NCBI GenBank assembly: GCA_009937615.1
Contig: JAACFB010000013.1
Coordinates: 1-63,891, forward strand
Reading direction: 5' to 3'
DNA from: Gammaproteobacteria bacterium
Lineage (GTDB): Bacteria > Pseudomonadota > Gammaproteobacteria > Steroidobacterales > Woeseiaceae
DNA: 63,891 nt
Shown here piece by piece: positions 26,036 through 34,174 of the stretch; positions within the stretch are counted from its first letter, which is position 1; the number at the start of each line of letters is the position of its first letter. Position numbers and translations under genes: made by a program. The notes under the pieces were generated by a model. That model worked only from the letters and a program-made list of their open reading frames with translations. It was not told where the DNA came from and did not search any database.

Positions 26036-26764
26036 ATGTCACTGTTAGACGAGGCTCTCGAGGAGCTTGTAACTGCCAACCGAATCCTCGCCAATCAGGG
26101 TGTCGTGGATTCATTCGGGCATATCAGCATCCGGCACCCGGAGAATCCCGAGCACTATCTTTTGTCCCGCTCCCGGGCGCCGGAGTGCATCGAGGTCGAT
26201 GACATCATGGAGTTTACGCTGGTCGGGGAGGCCGTCGATCCAAGAGGTCGCGACCCGTATGCCGAGCGCGCGATTCACGGGGCGGTGTATGAAGCGCACC
26301 CCGAGATCAATTCGGTGGTTCACAATCACTCTCCCAACGTCATCCCGTTTGGAGTTACCGGCGCGCGCCTGAAACCGATATTTCACATGGCCGCGGGCAT
26401 GGGATGCGATGTGCCTGTTTGGGACTCGAGAACCAACTTCGGCGACACCACGTTACTGGTTACGACGATGGAGATGAGCCGCGACCTCGTAGCGAAGCTT
26501 GGCGACAATCGTGCGGCCCTGATGCGCGGCCACGGTTGCGTCGTCATCGGCAAGTCGGTGCGCGAGGTCGTGTTCAGTTCGGTTTATCTCGAGGTGAACG
26601 CCGAGCTGCAGTTCAAGGCCGCCACGCTCGGTGACATCACCTTCCTGAGCGACGGTGAGGTCGAAGCAATTCTCAAGCGCCGTGGCCCGTATACGTTCGA
26701 GCGTGCCTGGGAGAGCTGGGCCCGGCGGGCAGGGCGCCCCTATGAACCGGCGCCCGGCAGTTAG
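26036..26764 (+). CDS. Class II aldolase/adducin-family protein
   Basis: The 242-residue protein closely follows the layout of the aldolase at 21.6 kb: Glu77 (AERAIHG), His96 and His98 (VVHNHSPNVIPFG) and His166 (MRGHGCVV). No signal peptide. It lies beside the convergent FAD monooxygenase, so a lyase or decarboxylase step after ring or chain hydroxylation is possible. Three family members in 25 kb suggest parallel use on related substrates. The ATG at 26036 is preceded by a GGGATC sequence and begins the fold directly. Confidence 0.88.
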   Translation: MSLLDEALEELVTANRILANQGVVDSFGHISIRHPENPEHYLLSRSRAPECIEVDDIMEFTLVGEAVDPRGRDPYAERAIHGAVYEAHPEINSVVHNHSPNVIPFGVTGARLKPIFHMAAGMGCDVPVWDSRTNFGDTTLLVTTMEMSRDLVAKLGDNRAALMRGHGCVVIGKSVREVVFSSVYLEVNAELQFKAATLGDITFLSDGEVEAILKRRGPYTFERAWESWARRAGRPYEPAPGS

Positions 26765-26790
26765 GCTGGCCTGACGCGAATCCAACGGGA

Positions 26791-26810
26791 CCGGTCATCG
26801 TATTGACCGG
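26791..26810. terminator. Hairpin between convergent genes
   Basis: CCGGTCA and TGACCGG, separated by six bases, lie midway between the convergent aldolase (stop 26764) and FAD monooxygenase (stop 26838). There is no adjacent T-tract, although TTTT occurs about 20 bases further on the plus strand, so intrinsic termination is only possible, not shown. Confidence 0.35.
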
Positions 26811-26837
26811 CCGGCGAGATTCAGAAGGTTTTCGCGA

Positions 26838-28463
26838 CTAGGCTGATTCGAGCGCCTGGTGTCCGGTGGCGATAGCGCACAGGCGTCCCGGATCAGGCGG
26901 TGGCTGGTTGCCGCGCCAGACGATGTGCAGATCGGGCCGCAACAGGAAGAGCTCGTAACCCTCGTAGACCTCAACCGCATGCGCGTCGTCGAAGGCGATG
27001 ATCTCCAGCGGCGCGCCGAGCTGCTTCAAAGCGTCTATCAGAGCCGACATGTCCTCGCGGTTATTGTCGAAGCGCAGCAGTATGTACCCTTTGCTCAAAT
27101 GATCGTGGATCGCACTACCGTCCGCGAGCCAGAGGTGCGGCAGGCGAAAGCCCGGCCAGGTCGTCGGTACGTAGTCAGGATTGTTGGGGTCCGGTCCTTC
27201 ACCCGGTTCGGCCGAGATCAGCGGCGATTCGACGTACCGATAACCGGCCTCAATGCCGAGGATTTCATTCGTCTTGCGCTGTTCCCTGTTCGCAATTTCG
27301 GCGACGTTGGCGCGAACTTTCTCGCCTTCGGGCGTCTGGTCGCGAATCTCGGGGCGCCAGGCCGCGCGCCATTCACGGCGGCCGGCGTTCGCCCGGCCCG
27401 ATGCCGCAACGTTTCTGACGCCGATCTGGCGCCTCTCGATCTCATAGGAAGCCAACAGCTGTTCGCCGCCCCAGCCTGCCAGCGTACCCTGCAGCTTCCA
27501 CGCGAGGTCGATGACGTCGCCGACGCCGGTGTTCATTCCCAGCCCGCCGGTCGGGATAACGAGGTGAGCGGAGTCGCCGGCGATAAAGACCCTGCCGGCG
27601 CCGTACCGATCGGCTACGAGCAGGCGTTGTGTCCACCGACCGATGTAAAGCGTTTCGTATTCGATAGGCATCGCAACGATTTTTTCGAACAGCTTCGGCA
27701 TTTCCGCTTCATCGTCCACGACCGCATGCAGCGTGAAGTGTCTGGTGTCGTCCTGGACGATGACGAAACCCGCCTGGTCGTCGCAAACGTGGTAGTGACG
27801 CCCCTTGCCGATGGGAATTCGTTCGAACAAGTCGTCACAGCGAAACAAGGCCTGGCACATCGTCAGCATCTCACCCGGGCCTGAAAACTCTATGCCCAGT
27901 TGTTTTCTGACAGGGCTTCTTGCCCCATCGCAGCCGACCAGGTAGTCGGCGCTGCAGCTGTCTTCACTGCCGTCGCTGTGCCGGAAATGCGCGACCACGT
28001 GGTCGTCATTGTCTTCGAAGCGGATGAATTCACATCCGAAACGAACGTCGACATTCGGATCGTTTTCCGCGATGTTCTTCAGCAGAGGCTCCAGCGTGTA
28101 CTGGGAAATCAGCTGATACGGCTCGAGCGTGCGGGTGCCGTCATTATGTGCGGCGATATCTTCCTGGCAGTCCTTGACCGAGCCATAGGGCAATCGCAAT
28201 ATGGGTTTCTCGACAAGACTGGTAACGACAAACACGTCCATGGGGCAGTCGGCCGGCAGACCCGCGGCGCGAATCTGGTCGACGATCCCGAGCCGCCGAT
28301 AGATTTCCATGGTGCGGGCGTTGCAACGCTCCATCTTGGGCAGACCGGAAGGTGCCTCGTTGCGTTCCAGCAGGATGCAGCGCACGCCCATATCGCTCAA
28401 AGCGAGGGACAAGGTCAGGCCGACGGGACCGGCGCCGACAACAATCACCTGCGTGTCGTTCAT
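26838..28463 (-). CDS. FAD-dependent aromatic-ring monooxygenase (PheA/TfdB/MhpA family)
   Basis: The 541-residue flavoprotein has the FAD-binding GxGxxG in VIVVGAGPVGLTLSLALSD (about 6-24), the DG motif in YLVGCDGARSPVRKQLGI and the GD motif in RVFIAGDSAHLVIPTGGLGMNTGVGD. The C-terminal thioredoxin-like tail fits phenol-hydroxylase-type class A monooxygenases such as MhpA or resorcinol hydroxylases. It should hydroxylate a phenolic acid using NAD(P)H and O2. ATG 28463 has AGGAAAAAG upstream and overlaps the tctA stop by four bases (ATGA), tying its translation to the transporter. Confidence 0.9.
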   Translation of the reverse strand: MNDTQVIVVGAGPVGLTLSLALSDMGVRCILLERNEAPSGLPKMERCNARTMEIYRRLGIVDQIRAAGLPADCPMDVFVVTSLVEKPILRLPYGSVKDCQEDIAAHNDGTRTLEPYQLISQYTLEPLLKNIAENDPNVDVRFGCEFIRFEDNDDHVVAHFRHSDGSEDSCSADYLVGCDGARSPVRKQLGIEFSGPGEMLTMCQALFRCDDLFERIPIGKGRHYHVCDDQAGFVIVQDDTRHFTLHAVVDDEAEMPKLFEKIVAMPIEYETLYIGRWTQRLLVADRYGAGRVFIAGDSAHLVIPTGGLGMNTGVGDVIDLAWKLQGTLAGWGGEQLLASYEIERRQIGVRNVAASGRANAGRREWRAAWRPEIRDQTPEGEKVRANVAEIANREQRKTNEILGIEAGYRYVESPLISAEPGEGPDPNNPDYVPTTWPGFRLPHLWLADGSAIHDHLSKGYILLRFDNNREDMSALIDALKQLGAPLEIIAFDDAHAVEVYEGYELFLLRPDLHIVWRGNQPPPDPGRLCAIATGHQALESA

Positions 28464-29962
28464 ATCGTCTTTTTCCTGACGCCTCGGTAACTGCGAATCG
28501 CGGGCAACATCAGCGTCAACACGATGCAAAAAATCAGCACGACGGCTGTTGGACGACCCGCGATATAGCTGACAAGATCGCCATCGGAAATGATCATGGA
28601 TTGGTGAAAAGCCTGCTCCATGGTTTTCCCCAAGACAAGCGCGATGATAAATGACAGTCGTGGATAGTCAAACCGTATCATCAGGTACCCGATCACGCCC
28701 ATGATCGAGCAGACGATCACGTCGCCGAACTTGCCTTCCAGCACATAGACTGCCGTCAGCGTGACCGTTATTACGACGGGAACGAGCACTTCGACCTTGA
28801 CGTAGGTGATCAGCATCAGCCAGCGAGAGCAGGCCAGGCCGACGATCGAGGCGCCGACCGCCGAGAGCGTTATGGCAAGGATCAGACCGTAAATCTCACG
28901 CTGGCTTTCGACGAGAATCGAAGGTCCGGGCTCTATGCCGTGCAGCACCAGGATGCTCAATAGCAGGGCCGATTCTGCGCTGCCCGGAATGCCGAAGGCG
29001 ACCGCCGGCAGGAGCGACGCACCGTCCTTGGCATTGTTAGCCGCCTCCGGTGCGATGACCCCGATGATGTTGCCCTTGCCGAAGGACTCCGGATCACGTG
29101 AGGTCTGCGCCGCCGACGAATAGGCAAAGAAGGAAGCGACCACGCCGCCGAGCCCCGGGATGGCACCGATGACGGTGCCGATAGCAGAGCCGCGCAGCAG
29201 GTGCGTCCAGTGTCGAAATACGGACTTCATGCCGTCAAGCACACCGCTCAATTTCGTCTTTCGATTCGCGTCCGAAACAATGGATCCGCCTTTGAGCGCC
29301 AGGTGCAGCATCTGCGAGATGGCAAACATGCCGGTCAGCACGGGGACCAGCGGTATGCCGTCCCACAGGTAGTCGAGGTCGCCGGCGTAGCGCAGCTCGC
29401 CGCTGACGCTGTCCATGCCCACAAAGGCGGCCATGAGCCCGAAACCGGCGGCAATCAGACCCCTGAGCAGCTTTCCCAGTGTGGCCACGGCGATAGCCAG
29501 CAGGCATAAGATCGTTAACAGGAAGAATTCGGGTGGACCAAACAGGTAGATGATGCTTCTTGCCAGCGGGATCACGAGTAGCAGCGAAATCAGGCCGATT
29601 AAACCGCCCAATGCCGACGCGGTCGCGGAGGCGCCGATGGCCAAGCCCGCCTTGCCCTGACGGGTCAGCGGATAGCCATCGAACGTCGTGGCTGCATTTG
29701 GCGGCGTGCCGGGCGTGTTCAACAAGATGGCGGTCATCGAACCACCGAAAGACGTGGCGCCCATCGAACCGCCGGCGAGGTACATTGCCGCTACCGGATC
29801 CATTGTATAGGTGACAGGAATGAGCAGGGCCAGTGCCGTGGTGCCTCCGAGGCCCGGAATTACACCGAACGTCAGGCCGACAAGTACGCCCATGAAAATA
29901 TAGTGGCTGTGGCCGCTGCCGATAAGCTCTGCAAACGCATCATTAAGAAGGCCGAAGTCCAA
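28460..29962 (-). CDS. tctA: TTT transporter large membrane subunit
   Basis: The 500-residue, roughly twelve-helix inner-membrane protein is the TctA subunit. Diagnostic sequences are the first GVIPGLGGTTALALLIP motif and the second GAIPGLGGVVASFFAY, with FGGSMTAILLNTPGTP between them. It forms the channel of a secondary carboxylate importer with TctB and takes ligand from the TctC binding protein. It starts at TTG 29962, five bases after the tctC stop, with AAAGG upstream, and ends overlapping the monooxygenase start. Confidence 0.94.
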   Translation of the reverse strand: MDFGLLNDAFAELIGSGHSHYIFMGVLVGLTFGVIPGLGGTTALALLIPVTYTMDPVAAMYLAGGSMGATSFGGSMTAILLNTPGTPPNAATTFDGYPLTRQGKAGLAIGASATASALGGLIGLISLLLVIPLARSIIYLFGPPEFFLLTILCLLAIAVATLGKLLRGLIAAGFGLMAAFVGMDSVSGELRYAGDLDYLWDGIPLVPVLTGMFAISQMLHLALKGGSIVSDANRKTKLSGVLDGMKSVFRHWTHLLRGSAIGTVIGAIPGLGGVVASFFAYSSAAQTSRDPESFGKGNIIGVIAPEAANNAKDGASLLPAVAFGIPGSAESALLLSILVLHGIEPGPSILVESQREIYGLILAITLSAVGASIVGLACSRWLMLITYVKVEVLVPVVITVTLTAVYVLEGKFGDVIVCSIMGVIGYLMIRFDYPRLSFIIALVLGKTMEQAFHQSMIISDGDLVSYIAGRPTAVVLIFCIVLTLMLPAIRSYRGVRKKTI

Positions 29963-29967
29963 GGCTG

Positions 29968-30924
29968 CTAGTTACCTTTGAATTCCGTCCGCAGTAAGTC
30001 ACCGTATTGTTCATAGAAGCGCATGACTTCCTGCATGGCCAACGCCGTCTGCTCGCTGTCGAGCGGAGAAAACGGGTTGTTGGTCTTGCCAGACCATTCC
30101 TTCAGCTCCGGCGACTGCATGGCTTCGATGAATGCGGTGGAGAGTCTTTTGCGAATGTGATCCGGCAGACCGGGAGGCCCGGCGACCACGCGGCGCAGGC
30201 CGAAGTTTATGTATTCACCGTGTCCGAGTTCCTCGATCGTCGGCACACCCGCCACAGAAGTTTCGTGTTCGTAAGTCAACAGCAGCCGTATGTCGCCCGA
30301 CTTGATATACGGCAGAAGGCTGCCGAGCGGATTCACCCGGGCATCCACATCGCCGCGCATGACCGCCAGCGTCGCCTGTCCGGAGCTTTGATAGCCGGTG
30401 ACAATTTTGTAAGGGCAGCCCAGCTCGGCCATCGTGATGACCGTCGCGATCGATGCGGTCTCGGTAAACCCGCCCTGGCCGGAAAACGTGGCCGGGCGTC
30501 CGAGGTCACAAAGATCTTCAAACGTACGAATCGGCGAATCGGCTTTGACGGCAAGCGCATACTTGTCGAAACTCAGCTGCGCAATCCAGCTCAGTTTGTT
30601 CAGGTCATAGCGAACACGCTCGCCAACAATCGCCGGCATCGTCATACCGGGCATGCTCCAGAGGCCTATCGTGTAACCATCGGGTCTTGCGCGATAGACC
30701 GTATTCGCGCCGATTCGGCCGCCCGCGCCGGGCACATTCTCAGGAACGACGACGGCGCCAAGAATCTTCTCGAGGGCCGGCGCGAGGGTGCGCGCGTAAG
30801 CATCGAATCCGCCGGGGCCGAACGGGATAACCAGCTTGATGGCTTTGTCTTCGGGCCATTCGGCATGCGCCGCACCGGTCAAGAGCGAAGTCAGCGCGAG
30901 TAGTGTGCAGGCTATAGTTTTCAT
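29968..30924 (-). CDS. tctC: TTT transporter periplasmic binding protein (Bug family)
   Basis: The 318-residue protein has a signal peptide (MKTIACTLLALTSLLTGAAHA) and the Bug/TctC fold, starting KAIKLVIPFGPGGFDAYARTLAPALE. It includes PGAGGRIGANTVYRARPDGYTIG, where the two ligand-cradling loops lie. Members bind carboxylates including aromatic acids such as terephthalate, which fits the hydroxylase at the end of the operon. I start at ATG 30924; the frame is open to 31155 but that part overlaps tctB. Ligand unknown. Confidence 0.93.
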   Translation of the reverse strand: MKTIACTLLALTSLLTGAAHAEWPEDKAIKLVIPFGPGGFDAYARTLAPALEKILGAVVVPENVPGAGGRIGANTVYRARPDGYTIGLWSMPGMTMPAIVGERVRYDLNKLSWIAQLSFDKYALAVKADSPIRTFEDLCDLGRPATFSGQGGFTETASIATVITMAELGCPYKIVTGYQSSGQATLAVMRGDVDARVNPLGSLLPYIKSGDIRLLLTYEHETSVAGVPTIEELGHGEYINFGLRRVVAGPPGLPDHIRKRLSTAFIEAMQSPELKEWSGKTNNPFSPLDSEQTALAMQEVMRFYEQYGDLLRTEFKGN

Positions 30925-30950
30925 CTTGATTATCACTGCGACGGATCTCT

Positions 30951-31463
30951 CTAGATACCGTCGTCGTTCAGCAGCATGCCCCGGTATAAATCGTACTCTA
31001 GAAAGAATTCGAAGATCAGGCCGACCATTGCGACGACGATTGCCGCGATCAAAAGGCTGAACCACGGCTTCTGTTTCCCCTGGATCCGCATGTACATAAA
31101 AATGAACATTGGAATCGTCGCCAGTATGCCGAATAGCGCCATGCCTGCCAGGCAAATTGCCACCCAGGTAATCTGGACGATCTCGTCACGCCAGTTCGGA
31201 TCATGCTTCATTTCCCGATCCTGAAAGCCTGCCCCGAGCGTCCAATGGATCAGTGCGCTGATCTTGCTTGGAAACCGCGACAGCAGGTCGAGGAGAATCA
31301 AAACGAAAATGCCGCTGCTGACAAGGAGCGGTAAACGCCTGGCGGTCTCGCCGTAATCATAAGACCAGTAAATCAATAGCCCCGCGAGGCCCATTAACAA
31401 CAGAGGCGGGTAGACTGATTGGATGATTGCCGGAATTTTGTCGCTGTCGTCAGTCGGGGTCAT
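30951..31463 (-). CDS. tctB: TTT transporter small membrane subunit (TctB-like)
   Basis: The 170-residue protein shows four hydrophobic segments (about 18-34, 41-60, 96-121 and 132-154), the size and layout of TctB. Sequence conservation in TctB is low, so the call rests on length, topology and position as first gene of tctB-tctC-tctA. The start ATG 31463 is chosen because the frame upstream (to 31622) has no membrane or family character. The gene is divergent from the ornithine-cyclodeaminase-family gene; the two starts are 176 bases apart. Confidence 0.82.
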   Translation of the reverse strand: MTPTDDSDKIPAIIQSVYPPLLLMGLAGLLIYWSYDYGETARRLPLLVSSGIFVLILLDLLSRFPSKISALIHWTLGAGFQDREMKHDPNWRDEIVQITWVAICLAGMALFGILATIPMFIFMYMRIQGKQKPWFSLLIAAIVVAMVGLIFEFFLEYDLYRGMLLNDDGI

Positions 31464-31639
31464 GGTGAACTTGGTTCCATTGCAGCTATCGCCGGGTTCC
31501 GGTCGCAACTGAGAATCACGGTGATCAGGCCGCGTCGAATCGAATTGACGAAGATACCGCCCGTGCCGCGCTTTATCCACATCGGTCGGTAACGCGGGAG
31601 GCATAATACTGTTCCACGCCAAGAAAAAGGGAGACGCTG

Positions 31640-32776
31640 GTGTTGATCATCAACAATGACGAGGTTAAGCAGCTTCTGAAAATGGCGGACTGCATCCGCG
31701 TCCAGGAACACGCTTTTAAACAACTGCCAACCGGCGGCGCGATTCACCGCCCGCGCATTGACGTCTATTACCCCTGCGAGCGGGACGACGGCTATTACCG
31801 GTGGGGCACCATGGAAGGAGCTAACGATGGCTATTTCGCGATACGCATGAAGTCCGACATCGTGACCTGGCCGAAGAGCGCGGACGGTACCTGGACCGAG
31901 GAGAAATGGTGTCGCGAACCGGGTACCTACTGCGGACTGATCTTTCTCTGTTCGACTCGCAACGGCGAACCGCTGGCGTTTATCAACGATGGTGCGCTGC
32001 AGCAAATGCGGGTCGGTGCGGGAGCGGGAATCGGGGCCAAGTACCTGTCGCGCGAAGACAGCCACGTGGTCGGCATGCTCGGTTCGGGCGGCATGGCCCG
32101 AACGTTTCTCGAAGCATTCACCTGCGTGCGCGACATCGAGCTTTGCAAGGTTTACAGCCGCAGCTCGGAGAAACGCGAGACTTATGCCGACGAAATGCGC
32201 CAGCGGCTCGGCATCGAGATTCAGGTCTGCGACACGCCGCAAGAGGCGCTCCGGGGCACGGATATCGTTGCATCGGCGACCAACAGCATGCAGCCGGTTT
32301 ATGAAGCAGGCTGGCTGGAGCAGGGTCAGCATGTAACCAACCTCGGCCGCCGCGAAATGCCCGAGGAAGCAGCGGACCGGTTCGATGTCGTCATCCGGCA
32401 GGGCACAGCTGGCCTGCAAATGCGCCAGACCGAGCGCTTTCAGGCCGAACGCGGCCACTCCCCGGCCGCGTTTATCGGTGGCACCGAAGAGGAAATGCGG
32501 CGAATTCCGGCCAGGAACCCCCGGCCCGGTTTCGGCGGGGACTCACCGGAATTCATGGATCGCGGTAAAGGCGGCGACAAGCCGGAATTTGCAGACCTCG
32601 TCAGCGGCGCGGCCGAGGGGCGGACGAGTCCCGAGCAGATTACTTTTTATCGCAACGTCGGCAACCAGGGGCTGCAGTTTTCGTCCGTCGGCGGCCTCGT
32701 GTATGAACAGGCGCAAGCTCATGGGGCCGGCCGCGAAATTCCGACCGACTGGTTTCTCGAGGACATTCGCAACTAG
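31640..32776 (+). CDS. Ornithine cyclodeaminase/mu-crystallin family protein
   Basis: The 378-residue enzyme has the family fold with a Rossmann motif VVGMLGSGGMARTFLEAF (about 151-168) preceded by LQQMRVGAGAGIGAKYLSRED. Members include ornithine cyclodeaminase, alanine dehydrogenase and delta1-pyrroline carboxylate reductase, so the substrate is open: an imine or keto acid plus NAD(P)H. It is longer than the usual 310-340 residues, with an extra Arg/Gly/Pro-rich stretch near 290-315. It starts at GTG 31640 with AAAAAGGGAG upstream. It lies between the TTT operon (divergent) and madLM. Confidence 0.85.
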   Translation: MLIINNDEVKQLLKMADCIRVQEHAFKQLPTGGAIHRPRIDVYYPCERDDGYYRWGTMEGANDGYFAIRMKSDIVTWPKSADGTWTEEKWCREPGTYCGLIFLCSTRNGEPLAFINDGALQQMRVGAGAGIGAKYLSREDSHVVGMLGSGGMARTFLEAFTCVRDIELCKVYSRSSEKRETYADEMRQRLGIEIQVCDTPQEALRGTDIVASATNSMQPVYEAGWLEQGQHVTNLGRREMPEEAADRFDVVIRQGTAGLQMRQTERFQAERGHSPAAFIGGTEEEMRRIPARNPRPGFGGDSPEFMDRGKGGDKPEFADLVSGAAEGRTSPEQITFYRNVGNQGLQFSSVGGLVYEQAQAHGAGREIPTDWFLEDIRN

Positions 32777-33022
32777 CCGTCGACGCGCACGGCCGGGTGC
32801 GCTCCGTCCCGCGACAACAGGCGTCTGCGTCGATGCGACCTTGCCGAGAGGACAGGAATGGTCGCCGTGGCGGCGATTTTTCCGCGCCTAATCGAATCCG
32901 CTGAAACTATCTTTTGAAGCCGAGCTGCCGGTCACCTAAAGTGTGCAGGGTCCGGCTTTCCCGGGACCGGCAGGCGTCGCGCGCTTCGACGATGCCGCCG
33001 TTACGGGCCAAAGGGTAGCTCT

Positions 33023-33421
33023 ATGATTATTTACGGTGTTGCACTTTTATCGGCGTGCCTTGTCGCCGGTCTGTTCATCGGCGAGGTACTGGGTGATCTC
33101 ATCGGCGTACAGGCGAACGTCGGCGGCGTGGGCATCGCCATGCTGCTGCTGATACTCGCCTGCAATGTGCCGCGGTTCCGGTTTCTGGTCAGCGGGGCGT
33201 CGGCTGGCGGCATCACCTTCTGGAGCGCGATGTACATTCCGATTGTCGTAGCGATGGCTGCTCGCCAGAACGTTGCCGGGGCGATGGATGGCGGCATCCT
33301 GGCGCTTGCCGCCGGAGTCGGGGCCGTCGTCGTGAGTTTCGCGCTGATCCCGCTGATCAGCCGCATCGGCAGCGCGCCCGTGGCAGCGGATGAGCGGGCC
33401 GGGGTGGCCGACGATGACTGA
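33023..33421 (+). CDS. madL: Malonate transporter subunit MadL
   Basis: The 132-residue membrane protein has about four helices and the MadL signatures MIIYGVALLSACLVAGLFIGEVLG, then NVGGVGIAMLLLI and FWSAMYIPIVVAMAARQNV. With MadM it makes a two-component sodium-coupled malonate importer, as known from malonate-using bacteria. ATG 33023 has AAAGGGTAG upstream. Its stop overlaps the madM start by eight bases, so the subunits are co-translated. The 246 bases before it hold no visible gene and should contain the operon promoter. Confidence 0.93.
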   Translation: MIIYGVALLSACLVAGLFIGEVLGDLIGVQANVGGVGIAMLLLILACNVPRFRFLVSGASAGGITFWSAMYIPIVVAMAARQNVAGAMDGGILALAAGVGAVVVSFALIPLISRIGSAPVAADERAGVADDD

Positions 33422-34172
33422 ACTGCTCACGGTGCTGAACGCGAATCAGCTCATCGTCGCTTTTGCGATTATCGGCATCATCATATGGCTGTCGTACTGG
33501 CTGTCCGACACGTTCACCGGCGGGCGCATTCACGGTTCGGCCGTTGCCATCGTGATCGGTCTGGTTCTCGCGTGGGTGGGCGGCACCAAGACAGGCGGCA
33601 GCAAGGGCATCGCGGACATCGAACTGTTTGCCGGGATCGGCGTCATGGGCGGTGCAATGCTGCGGGACTTCGCTATCGTCGCGACTGGGTTCGGGGTTGA
33701 CTGGCACGAAATGAAGCGGGCCGGCGTCGCCGGCATGGTCTCCGTCGTGGCGGGCGTCATCGTCTCGTTCGTCGTCGGCGCCGCGGTTGCCTTCCTGTTC
33801 GGCTATCGCGATCCGGTCGCAATCACTACGATCGGCGCGGGTGCGGTCACCTACATTGTCGGCCCGGTCACCGGCGCGGCCCTCGGCGCAGGCTCCGACA
33901 TCGTGGCCCTGAGCGTGGCCGCCGGGCTCGCGAAATCGATTCTCGTCATGACGAGCACGCCCGCTGTGGCCGGCCTGATCGGGCTCAACAACCCGCAGTC
34001 GGCCATGGTGTTCGGCGGACTGATGGGCACGACGAGCGGCGTAACGGCCGGACTTGCGGCAACGGACCCGAAGCTCGTGCCTTACGGGGCGATGACCGCG
34101 ACGTTCTATACGGGCGTCGGTTGCCTGCTCGTGCCGTCCGTTTTGTTCCTCGTGGTCAGGGCGATGCTGTAA
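33414..34172 (+). CDS. madM: Malonate transporter subunit MadM
   Basis: The 252-residue, roughly eight-helix protein matches MadM: LSYWLSDTFTGGRIHGSAVA near the start, then GGAMLRDFAIVATGFGVDWHEMKRAG and the glycine-rich MVFGGLMGTTSGVTAGLAATD near the end. It is the larger half of the malonate importer. ATG 33414 lies inside the madL end. The stop is followed after only two bases by the ATG of the malonyl-CoA synthetase gene, so uptake and activation are one transcript. Confidence 0.93.
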   Translation: MTELLTVLNANQLIVAFAIIGIIIWLSYWLSDTFTGGRIHGSAVAIVIGLVLAWVGGTKTGGSKGIADIELFAGIGVMGGAMLRDFAIVATGFGVDWHEMKRAGVAGMVSVVAGVIVSFVVGAAVAFLFGYRDPVAITTIGAGAVTYIVGPVTGAALGAGSDIVALSVAAGLAKSILVMTSTPAVAGLIGLNNPQSAMVFGGLMGTTSGVTAGLAATDPKLVPYGAMTATFYTGVGCLLVPSVLFLVVRAML

Positions 34173-34174
34173 CA

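Noticed and set aside
32785..32802. GCGCAC/GTGCGC hairpin after the cyclodeaminase-family gene
   Set aside because: The stem is only six pairs and no T-tract follows; in GC-rich DNA such hairpins are frequent.
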